A stretch of DNA of 64,000 nt from Sinonovacula constricta. Taxonomy: Eukaryota; Mollusca; Bivalvia; Cardiida; Solecurtidae. Positions 50,801 to 62,800 of this stretch are shown here, one piece after another. A model generated the notes under the pieces. That model made no database searches and was not told the DNA's origin. It saw only the letters and a list, made by a program, of their open reading frames with translations. The stretch spans positions 6,602,759 through 6,666,758 of the forward strand of contig CM017560.1 in the NCBI GenBank assembly GCA_007844125.1, written 5' to 3'. The first letter of the stretch is position 1. Every line of letters starts with the position of its first letter. A program made the translations under genes and the position numbers.

Positions 50801-53800
50801 AAATCTGAATTCGGGCATCATGATGGATTGAACATGGATGGCCCTGATTACCCGAGGCCAGTAAATGCCTGGAAAAAAGTAGTGTGTGAACAGAAAGAAA
50901 TACATGTACAGGAAGCATGTAGGGATAATAAACCATCAGTTTACTGTTGGCCGTTAAGTATCCATGGCCTCCCATTGTATGCAAGACACCAGCCTGCTAA
51001 CATAAATTTTGGTTAGGTTAAGGCAAATAGTGTACATCTGCTGGAAGCTGTCTGATCAGGATCTGCACTATTTGTAACAGTTTATCAATAAGTATAACCT
51101 GCATCAAGTTGTGAGTAAACAAATAAGATTTTAGTTCTGTTAATTAACAAATAAAGCATGCTAAGGGCTAGCAGACTGGTGCAGATTTTTGCATCTGCAG
51201 GTGGCATAATAAATATCAATTATGAAATATTGTAGTCTCTCCGGAAGACCACCATGAAGGGTGCTGGGGTTGGTAACATATATCTCAAAATGAGATTCCC
51301 ACACCTTCATTTCCCAGCACCAACAACAGTGATCTGCCCTTGTTCTGTAATAATTCTTGAAGATAATCACAAGTTAAAGGATAAAAAAGGTGACTATAGA
51401 TAAAAAAGCGGGAATCTTATGTCTGCTGGGGTATCAAGGTGTCCAATCTTGTAGAGGCTTGGTCTTCCATTGGAGGCTTTACGCAACCCTTTATTGATCA
51501 CAGGGAAAATAGTGATTTCATTTTTAAATAATTGTTTGCTTATTTTTGCCTTTTAATTGTAATTTCTCTTGTTTGTTTTGGTGGAGTGAACTTTTGCAGT
51601 AATTTGAACTTAAAAGAATAAGTCAGTTTACACTTTTTAACGAAAAATATAAGTATAATAAAATATTTAAAGAAATTAAAATCAAAATTATTTTCCTGGT
51701 TAATTTTAAGTTTTTTGATTGGTTATGCTGTAAATAGTTTTAACCAGTCAGATTTCTCATTACAAATGGAGCTCTCCCATTGGCATCAGAACGGTTGTTT
51801 ATTATCGTAAAATATGAACTGAAAGTACCATCTTGCACCTGGTACTTATAATGGCAGTTTAATTTGCCATTATTAGACGTTCCTTGCAAAACATGAAATG
51901 TATATATCACTTCATTAATTGATAATTTAATATATTTATCAGACTTTATCTGTTGCTAATTCATTTTCAGAAAAAAAAATCTCATCCATTATCATTTTTC
52001 ATCTGGAATAGCTTATTTTGGGGGCTATCTTTTTCAGTCATTTAAAACATATTTAACATTTAAAATACATTTGTTAGCTTCTTCTAGCGCCCACTCCATT
52101 ACTGTAGAAACACATTATTTCTGATTACATTCACCATGGTTGCGACTAATGTGAGAAAAAAAATTGTGAGAACACAACATATTAGTCGAGTGGAGTTAGG
52201 GGTTTCACTTTTTTTTTATAGGCAGGCATGAAGAAAGATGAATCTAGAATGAATATGTTTTTGGTACATTTTTAATGGTTTTGTCTGCTTTGTTGAATAT
52301 ATATAATTTACAATTACAGATAACAATGCATCACATCAGAATTCTTCCTGTATTATAAGATACTGACAATACTTTAGTTTAATTTATTGAGAATAAAGAA
52401 CAGCAGATACTGCTTGGCATACATACAAAAGGCTTCAGTTAGTAAAATTTTAAAGCCTATCATTAGGGATAAGGTACAAGTTCAAGTTGTAAACAAAACA
52501 ATGTCATTAACAGTGAAAAAGTAAATTAAATTCTTGTCAAAAGAAAATGGGGTATGGCAAATGTTTTTGTTGTGATTCAAAATTCCAGTTTTTGGAGCAC
52601 TTGTTTAAAAGTCTGCACTACAATGGTGTGTTTTAAAAAAACATTTAAGTTAATCCTTAGTCAAAATAGACTGACACTATCCAGGAAGTTGCCTAATTAA
52701 GTGTTTTAGGTAACAAAAAGTTGTCCATATTGAATGGCACTGTCTTTGTCAAACAACTATTAACAATACTAGCACAAAATGTCATTCTTTTCTTTTAATT
52801 GTGAGCAAAAACATGCATCACAGTTAAGTGACACCCTAACACACTTAGTTATCTTAAAAGGTTTGTATAGGCATTGTGACCTTACTCCTGGCCTGCTAGG
52901 CACAAATTGATAAGTTGGTGGTAAATTGTTTTGATCCAGAACAACCAACTCACTCTTGCTACCAGGTCAGGATCTATACTTGTGGCTGTTACTGTATCTT
53001 GTTATCTGTACATGTAGTTGTTTGTAAATAACATATATTTTGTATTGCCTATAAATTTTCGTCACGTGTTAAGGGTTAATTGATTGTGTCATGGATGGCA
53101 GCAGGGTTTAGGCCACACCCCTACAATGACAGTCATATCTGGTCTTAAGATGGGTTTTCTGTTGGCGAGTGCTTACATTTGATATCAATTTGGTATCATT
53201 AATTTATTTATTGTTACTTTTTGGCATGTGAAGAGTTGCTTTATTGGCAGTTATATCTCTATCATAGATATATACTGACTTCTAAAATACTGTTATTAGT
53301 TAACTTCTCGTTTTATTATTTATGTTCTATTTATATAATTTGTTGGATACTGAAAATCAGTATACATTATAATACTATTTTGTTAAGCAAATATTGCAAC
53401 CAGAGTGTCATATTTAAAATCAATGTGAAAAAAAACCATCTTTTGAGACTAAAAGATTCACTTTACTTTGTTTTCATATGAATGCAAAGGTTTGTGCCGT
53501 GGTAGAACCAATTTGCACTGAGGTGGAAAATACATGATGATACTTTGCTTACTAAGTCATTAGAACAATGGCCCAGATTTATGTCCTTAACTGGCTTCAC
53601 ATTTTTCTTCTACATGTTTTGAAAATGAAAACTGTTTCTTCTTTCAGTGCCTAATCGAGAACCAGCTGTGATAATGCCTTCTGGAAAGGTGCAGGCAGTT
53701 GTTGGTGACAACGTGGTGCTGGAAGGTTCAGCCATTGGTAACCCCATCCCGATCATCACCTGGGAAAAATATGGTGGGAAGCTACCTCCTGGCCGCTTCA

Positions 53801-56800
53801 CTCAGAAATATGGTAACATTTTATACAGCAAATTTTTTTCTACAAAATGCTTTAACCAAAATATGTTTTTTTTTTTATGTAAGTTAATATATTGATTACA
53901 TTGCAAGATAATATTTATAGATTGTGAATTTAAATGGGTCATTAGAAATAAGAAAATTAGGTAAACTAAGAATAGAATAACAGTATTATTTTATTAACAT
54001 TTTAACATTTTGCATTTTTTTCCATGTTTTGTCATTATTATGTATATGATGAGTGGCAGAGTTGCAGACCCGTAGTTCCTCTATTCAACCCATATATTAA
54101 GTCAGTTTTATTCAGACATTTTGCAAATACTCCACAGCATGGCATCATTATAAATCTTGCATTCATATGGTGTCATTAGGTTTTTATTTTTAAAAAGAAT
54201 CCGACAAAAGAGTCGTGGTAAGGAGGAGAGATTACCCATGTATGTGTACAAAAAATGTATCTTCTGTTGTTAGGTAACCTCTATTTAGAGAATGTGACGA
54301 GGGAGGATGAGGGGACCTACCTGTGTAAGGCACACAATGGACTCAACTTCCTGATGCCTGATGGGGTCATGGCCAAAATACTAGAAATCTCTGGTCATTA
54401 TTACTTTGCTTATTACATTTGTTTATAACCTAACTCTTTAGTATTTGGCTTATAATTCAATGCAAAGAAAACATATATATTATTGACATATTGCCATATT
54501 CTCAGCAGAAAATAGCACAGATCATGAAAAGAAAGGCATGAAAAAGCATAATAACCTCTTCTGGAAAACAAAGACATTTATTGTATAATTTGCACTTAAA
54601 CTGTACTTCATGATGCATGCCAGACACACATAAAAAACTGCACCATGATTTAACATCAGGATATAATGTTCCTGGTATTTGGTCTTCCTTGTAAATGCAG
54701 TCTACAAACTTCTTTTGTTGATTCATAAAACAATGAGACTGTTGGAAACACACAGGGATCAATTAAACAGACATTAGTACCACCCATGCTTGGGTAAAAA
54801 TAAATTGCTTTCAGAACAGCTGTGTTCTCTGTATTGAGCAGATCTACAGCCAAAGTACATAACCCTTAATGTTAAGTAACTGCTATATAACAATTTAAGT
54901 TATCTGCTAATAACTTTATACAATGGTCAAAAATATGTTGCTAAAATTTGAGAGTCATCTGCAAATTGTGAAGCTCCTGATCGGAAAGTAGGAGCTGACG
55001 TTTCTAGTCCTTTCTAGTTTATAAAAATTTGATACTAAGCAGGCTTTAAGCCAATATATCAACTCAGTGAAAGAAAATGAACATTTGTTGTACTAAGTGC
55101 AGCAGATAGATGCAATTTAAGTAACTTGGCACAAGTAAGGTATAATGATAGCAAAGAATGCATTTCTAAGTGTGTTGTTCCAATCTTTACTTTTCCGATT
55201 CATCATTTACATACACTGCACACACTTTGATTCATCAACTGTTTCAGAGATAAATATCTACACAAGTAAAATAAAAGTCATCTTTTAAGAATTATGAAAT
55301 AAATCTTCCTGTTTGAAAAAGTTTCATTTTCTCTCAATATTTCCATTGCAACAGAGCCGCCCAGTATCCAGCGGATGACCCCTGCAGTGAACGTCAGTCT
55401 TGGCGGCCATATTGAACTGGAATGTAAAACTACGGGTAAACCAAAGCCTCACCTCATCTGGCTTCATAATGGAAATGTCCTTAAGTCTTTCAATGGAGGT
55501 ATGTTTTTGTTTCTCTGTGCTTAATAACATCTTATATTTTTATAAATTGTGAAGATTTGATGAATTTTGTCAACTTTTGTCAATTCTCAAATACTAAACT
55601 GATTGATGTCATTCTTTTTGTCATGTTTTTTTTTTTGTTTTGTTTTTGTTTTTTTTGGCTGGGTATCTTAAGTACCCATTATCAGCAGTTTTGTATGGTC
55701 AAAACTGAAAAAAAAGAATTCTTTAAACATTAAGTTCTTATTTATGACTTTGAAAGTTTAAAATAATTAAACACAAATACCCCAAGGGATATAAACATAA
55801 TTCCCAATGTCACCATTCATTTGTGCTCACTGAAAGTCATGATGTGTGAGCGGCTAATTTGTTCAAACAAGGTTATATTTAAGCACAAGAAACAACCTTT
55901 TAAACAAGTTTACCCAATGTTTGATAATCTGTAGACATTTTTTTACCAAAATTACATTAATGCGTTCACATGTTGTAGGACACATGTGAAAAATATGTTT
56001 TCTGTATCCATGTTTTATTTCCCTCTTCTTATCAATAGCCTGTAGACCCATGGGTTTTGAAGTCTTTCTAACCAACCCCATAGCTTATTAGCCTGTCTTG
56101 TGCTGTCCCAAAGGTCTAGCCATTCATTAACACAGTTAGTGTTATCTTGTTGTTGGATAATTTGCTTAATTCCTTTTATCAGATATAACCATTAGAACAA
56201 CACCTAGATTCTGTCAACATTGACAAGATAGTAACAATGGTTAGTCCACCCATGTTCCGTTAATCACAAATTTGGCAAATGGTAAAAGCTGTTGGTGTTT
56301 TTTAACAGTGAACACTACTTGCAGCAGAGTCTTTAGTGCAATGTCTTACTGGACCTGGTAGTGCAATTGGTAGAGCAACTGCTTCAGGTGCGGTTGGCCC
56401 CACGTTCATAAATGTAGTAGCTCCCGTGCATAATTGTCAAGGAAATCCCTGACTTTTTGGCATAGTGTCAGGATAATGGGACTGGTTGTGGTTTTATACC
56501 AAGTGTTCATGGCATACTATACTAAGTGAAGGCAGCTCTATATTTGCTTCATGTGGACACCATTTCCAAAAAACTTAAATACTGTTGGTGGGACAAATAA
56601 CTCAACAACAAACTGTATATCTTGTTAGATTATCGTTAAGTTGAATAAGACAGAATAAAGGTATTTACTAAACTTTGAAGGCTCTGGATAAGATTAAGGT
56701 GTGGTTACATCCAGGTCTGTCCAACTTGATAGTTTTTGTCTTTTGAAGTGTCCCAAATTAATAATTGTCCAACATGTTCTCAAACACTTACGGGCAAGGG

Positions 56801-59800
56801 TGCCTAGCTTTGCACTGTAAATCTTGCATATAGGCTCAGTTCACATACAATGATAGTAAAAGCAAGAAAATATAGGTTTTAAAAGATCTTTTAGTCTTTT
56901 TTATCTAGATAGTCAGATGTCCTTTTTTGTTAATAAAACTGTAAAAAAAATAAATGATACCATTCTAAAACACGTATACTTTTTTCAGTAGTAGTAGTAT
57001 TCAAATTGCCTTTTTATTGTTATAATTTGGTAATCAGATAACATAAGAAACCCATTTAAGAATGACATTCTGATACTACAGCTAAAGGTCAGTTATTATT
57101 GTTTGTTCCAGATCAAAAACTGATCATTCGCCATGCTGTTGGGCAGAACCAGGGTTTCTATCAATGTTTCACTGAAAATGAGGTTGGATTTAGCTATGCT
57201 ACCATGCTTGTGACTGTGGACATTACAAAACAGGACTCAGGTATGGACAATTGTCAATCAGTTAATCAATCACAATTTCATAGTAAATTCCTGATGATCT
57301 TATGTTTTTATGTTTGACAACTAACAACAGCCTTTTTAAACTTAAAGCTTAGTAAGGCCAATTAAAGCCATATCAACTCTCATGAAACATTGCAATTGGT
57401 ACAAAACAGTTTAACAAAATAAGTTATGGCAAAGTAATAATAATTGACCCCTTCATTGATCAGACTTTATTTCAAATAACTTATAATCGCCAATCAAAGT
57501 CTGTCAAAACAGGTAATGTTTAAAGATGTATGTAATCAGTGTGCCAGTCAGCATTTATAATACAAAAAACAACAATAAAAACATGCAATAACAATGTCTC
57601 CATGTCACATCGGTAGGGAGATGGCTTTCAATACATTAAGGCACAGGTTTGAATCCTACAAAATTAAATTTGTTTTCTTTTCCTATTTTTTAAAGATATT
57701 ACATTGAAAATCATTATTGGAAAGGTCTTTTGAAGGTTGATGTGTCTTTAAGATATACCTGCAATATAACGCTGACATGTTTCTAAACACAAAACAGCAA
57801 GTAATGCAGATGCCCTTCTGTTGTAGGCACATTGAAGTCTTCTGTTACTTGTTTAGTGCTGTTCCATTTAGCCTCATAATGCTGTTAGATTTGTTATCGA
57901 TCATGTTAGTACTAACATATTTGTGTGTGTTATTTAAATTACTAACATCATCTTATAATAAGTATAAAGATTTAACATTTTATTTCTCATATCCTTTTAA
58001 CAATATTTGTGATTGCTTCCACATTCATTTTAGTGACATTATTTTTTTATTTACTAAGTCAATCTGTATTTAAAATAGAAGTTTCTTAAAAGAATGTGTA
58101 CTTAGAGTTCATACTTTGCAAACAATATTATTTGTTATATTTTTAGTATAATGCGCATCTTGCCTATTTTGACAGATTTGTTTAAAAGATTTTTCTTTGA
58201 TAAATATGTAAACTTTCTAATATTTAACAAAATGTTCGTAGCTGCTAAATGTGTGTGTTTGTGTGTAAAATGTTCATTATTGTTCTCTGTTATTTTGACT
58301 GTAAACAAACAACAGGAGGTGAAACAGAGTGAGGTTGGCTATGGTGAGAAGATCCTGTAGTGTTGCATTAACTCTTGTATCTGACCTTCACAACTTTCTA
58401 CTCTGCTTGGCTAAGGGCAAGGCTCTCGATTTAGACATCTTCGGCATTGATTTGATTACCTTCATTGATATCTGTCTCTTAATTAAAACCTTTTCAGCAT
58501 TGACATGATTGCCTTAATTGAAATCTGTCTTTAAATTAAGACATTTTCAGCTTGATTTGATTGCCTTCATTGAAATCTGTCTCTCAATTTAAATGACTTC
58601 AGCCTTGATTTGATTATCTTGAGTAAAATTTGTTGCTCATTTGTTCTATTTATGGTAATAGCATAATATATATTGTTTGTGTTTCTTTAGAGCTTTTTTT
58701 CAATTGTAAAACTGTTTTGTATCTACATGGTCATTATCTGGATCCAAATCTTGTTCTATATTTCTCTCCTCTAAAGGCTAGATAGATTGATTTTACTGTA
58801 CTTAGTTAAACCCCCCCCACAATATATTTATTAATGTTTATTTTTTCTTCTGATTGTTTTTGGCATCATGCTTTATTTTTTCTACAATGCTGGATATACT
58901 CTAGATATTTGCTGGATATACTCTAGATATTTGCCTGTTAAGCAGAATTCATTTTTGTTAGGGAACTATTGGCTAGTCTTTTTTATGTGCTTTTTTATCT
59001 ATTAATCTGCATTTGATTTATTTTTAATTTGTGTTTCTTTTATAAATCTTTACTTTAATAACCTATGTCATACACCAGAGAATCAATTATTAACTTTGTC
59101 AATCACATATAAATAGTTTTTGTATTTTACCATTAATAAGAAGATATATGACATAAATTGGCACTGGAATAATATGTATTTCCATGTTATAAATTGCTTA
59201 TGGTGTGTATATTTTATTATACTTTTTCGAAGAAAAAAAATTGGCACTATCATCATGATCCTTTCGTCAGTGTTGGCATTGGTTAACCCATTTGTTAATG
59301 TACATTAACACCGTAAAGAATGTTCACTTCAAGCTTGAATACTTGTTCACCAGGCAGAACTCATTTTGCAAGGGGAGGTAATCCTTAAACTCACTTTGGC
59401 CAGGTTATGCAACTTTTTGGCCTTTTCAAGAATTTTCAATATACATGACCTTTCCAGCACTGAGACAAGTGGAGCGCCCTGTCTGTGAACAGCTCTTGTT
59501 AATTGGTTCTCCTTATAAATTGTTACACTTTCTCTCCAGGTTCTCTGACGTTGTCGGACCAGAACGTCCTTAATCCTGATGATGTTAACGTAGATACAGC
59601 AGATGGCATCAATACAACTCTGGGTGGGAATAACAAGCGTCAAAGACATAAAACTAACAAACAACGCAAACAAAAACGACGGCGAAAAAATGGTAGAAGA
59701 GAGGGCAAGAATAAGAGATCAAAGAAAAATCTGAAAAGTAAATGTTTATTACTTTGGTTAGATGAGATTAAAATCTTCTCTGTGTAGTACTTGAGCTCTG

Positions 59801-62800
59801 CGTATGTCCATTTAATATCATTTTAAAGAGATTATTTATTAACACTAGTTTGTTAATGCTAAATCTGAACACAAACTTCTGAATTTTGAATAATATATTT
59901 AACATAAAAACAAGCAACTGTAATAGCATCAGTTAAAAAAAAATGAGGGGGACACTACTTACATTCTCCATTCCATCTCTGCAGACAAGTTAGTTCCTCC
60001 CAACAAGCCCGAGGTGAAGCAATTGTCAGACACGTCTGTGATGCTCAACTGGACTGTGCCCGAGAATGAAGGGCTCAAGATCACACTGTTCAGGGTCCAG
60101 TACAAGAAGATAGCACCAAAGAAGGGCAACTGGAAGACAGAGGATGTTGATATAGACAGCAACATCAGAATGTATGAAGTCAAGAACCTCAAACCTCGTA
60201 AGTCAAACATAACTTTTTTTGTATGTATTTTCCATCGATTTGATGAAGTTAAAGTAAGAGATGACACATCAGTTGTACATTTCTATTTTAATTGTCTTGA
60301 AACATGATATATATTGAAAAGAGTGTATATGAGAAACTCCTATCTAATGTTTTCTTTGGTAATATTTATGTTCTGTTAGTAATGATCTTTTTGTATGTAC
60401 AATAGCAGCCAAAAAGAAGAAACACATCACTAATTAATCTGGAATTAACAAAGTATTAACATTCTTAAGGAGCATAAGCATAACAAATACTTCTAAACTT
60501 ATCATCTATAATTGTATTGTCCATGGCTCTTTTTATGACTTTAACTCAAGTTCTTATAGTCCTGACAAAATCATCTATGTATTACAGGTGCTACATATAA
60601 GTTCCGTATTGCTGCGGTTTACTCCAACGATGACAATGCTCATGGACCCAACTCTGACAAGTTTGAGATGATGGCAGAGCAGGAACCTGCCTCAAGTCCC
60701 CCAGAGATTAAGCCCACGATCGTTGAAGTTACGCCCATAGTGTATGAGAGTATGAATGCTCTGAACATCAAATGGCAGGTACAGAGCCTTCAGACAAATA
60801 TAACAGCTCCTGGAGACATACACATCTTTAGGGCGAACTGTCTCTATTTTTTTTTGCTGTAAATCATTATAGAAGCAATCAAAAAATAAAAAAGATTTGA
60901 TAGGTAAATATGATAAGTAAGTAACAGATATAAAGAAAATTATATTAACTATATAAGAAAACATCTTTTGGTCTTATTGTGGAGTTGATAAATTAGTTAT
61001 TTAAGATACCCAAACAAACAATTATTTGAAAAGGGCTTGAACAAAATTATATTATTATTTTCATAATGTGTTGCATCTTCATGTCTTAGCTGTCTGTGAT
61101 GTCATCTACACCTATTGAGGGATTCTTCATCTACTACAAACCATACCATGCCAGTGATGACTTCCAGAATGTGACCCTGCTGCAGGCCAGTGTACGGGTC
61201 CATCTACTCACCAACCTTCTTGGGGGCACGGAATACCTCATCAAGATGCAGTCCTTCAATGACGCAGGAAGGAGTCCCTTCAGTAATGAAGTGGTCAAGA
61301 AGACAATAGGTGAGAAATGTAGATGAATGTGAGGTATTCAAATAATACATTTTAAAATTGTTAGCTGTATTATTGAAACAAAAAGTCAAAAGGATTTTTC
61401 AAGTTTCAGTGTACCAACTTAGAGCAAATGTATTATGGTGTGTCCCTCGTATATACTATATAGATTATTTTTTTCTATGATGTATGAATAGTCAATTTTT
61501 TGTCTACCAGAATAAGGTAAAAGCCAATGGTCATAAGTGTCTGAGGTATAGAGAGCAATATGATAAAGCTTTTTGACCAAGTGTCATTATAAGCATACAA
61601 CTTATCACTTTCAATTTATCAATTGCCACACCTAGGTCCTGATGGTCCGTATCAGCCGCCCCCAGTTATTGACCCAGACAAGGAGTTGTCGACCATCAAA
61701 ACCAAGACCACATTCCCTGAGGATGATACAAACAGACCTTTGAAGGCAGAAAAACCATCAAACAGCGAGACTCTGTACATGGTGCTGGGTATCGTACTTG
61801 GTGTGATGATGTTGGTACTTGTGATCTTCATGTTCATGTGCTGGTGGAAACAGCGGCAGCAGCGGCGTTTAATGGGTGAGTACTGGTAGTGTTTGATGGA
61901 AGATTTTAAATTCTTTCATCACTAAAGAAATAGAATCCTTTTGAGGCAGTTATAATGCTGCCATCTCTATGATTGCATGTATTGAATGCTTGACATAATA
62001 CCAAACCTTGGGATATATTTCAAAATATCTGACCTATGATTCAATGGGTCAAATGGAGCTGATCAGGATCTGTACTGTCTGAAATATTACATCCAGTTAC
62101 CTTTGCCAATAGCTTACTAGGATTGTCAATAGCTTATTGGTGAATACTGCAGGATAAGAATAAAGACTGCTCTGTATTTGTGCTAAGATTATACAGTTGG
62201 GAGGGTACCTGTGGCATAGAGGTAGAGTTGCCGACTTGTTACACCCTCACTCTTTAGTCTCTCAATGCTTGGGTTAAAGTCCAACAGGGTGTGAAGGACT
62301 TTATTATGGGAAAGTTTCTTATCTGACCTGCTGGGCTTCCTAGTCATCTATCTGTGGTCTTCTGCCCCCAAAATAGCTGGACATCACTATACAGACCATA
62401 AGTGGTTGCTATGATTTTTTTTAAAAACAAAAACATTAGATTTTTCTCCATACCTACTGAGCAATGCAATGATGATAGATAAAGTGGTGGTGATAGTTAT
62501 GATCATCAAAATCATGATGAAGATGATGAGTACCTAGGTGATTATAGCATTGCAAGATTGTTAAAAGATGATAATTCCTCAAAATTGTAAATTTAAGTAA
62601 TTCTTTATAAAAGGAAAACATTAAACAATTAACTGCTTTAAAATGATAAAAGAATGGTTTTATTTGGTTACAAATGTTTAATGCCAGTGTTTATCAAACT
62701 TTCAGAACAAATGAATGATGCTGTAAGGCACAAGTTCCAGGATCCCAACCAGCGGGCTTACACAGACAGTCTCCGTAAGAAGATGATAAACGGAGGTGTG

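Larger units (their letters stand above)
48440..53647 (+). other. Intron 4 (5.2 kb)
   Basis: It separates Ig2 from Ig3 and carries the densest cluster of foldback copies (48.5, 50.1, 51.0 and 52.9 kb) plus one SINE head. The 102-codon frame at 50708-51016 has no recognisable domain. Confidence 0.7.
54394..59539 (+). other. Introns 6, 7 and 8 (961, 1,613 and 2,299 bp)
   Basis: Three introns flanking exons 7 and 8. Apart from the tRNA-like relic at 56.35 kb, another weak tRNA-like stretch near 57.6 kb and small tandem repeats at 58.4-58.9 kb, nothing beyond AT-rich sequence is recognisable. Confidence 0.65.

Noticed and set aside
56345..56425. Possible functional tRNA gene
   Set aside because: The A box is fair, but the B box is degraded and the acceptor stem does not pair. 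Better read as a relic.
61310..61635. Search for a third fibronectin III exon as in CDON/BOC
   Set aside because: The 326-bp intron is AT-rich with stops in all frames and no Fn3 motif.
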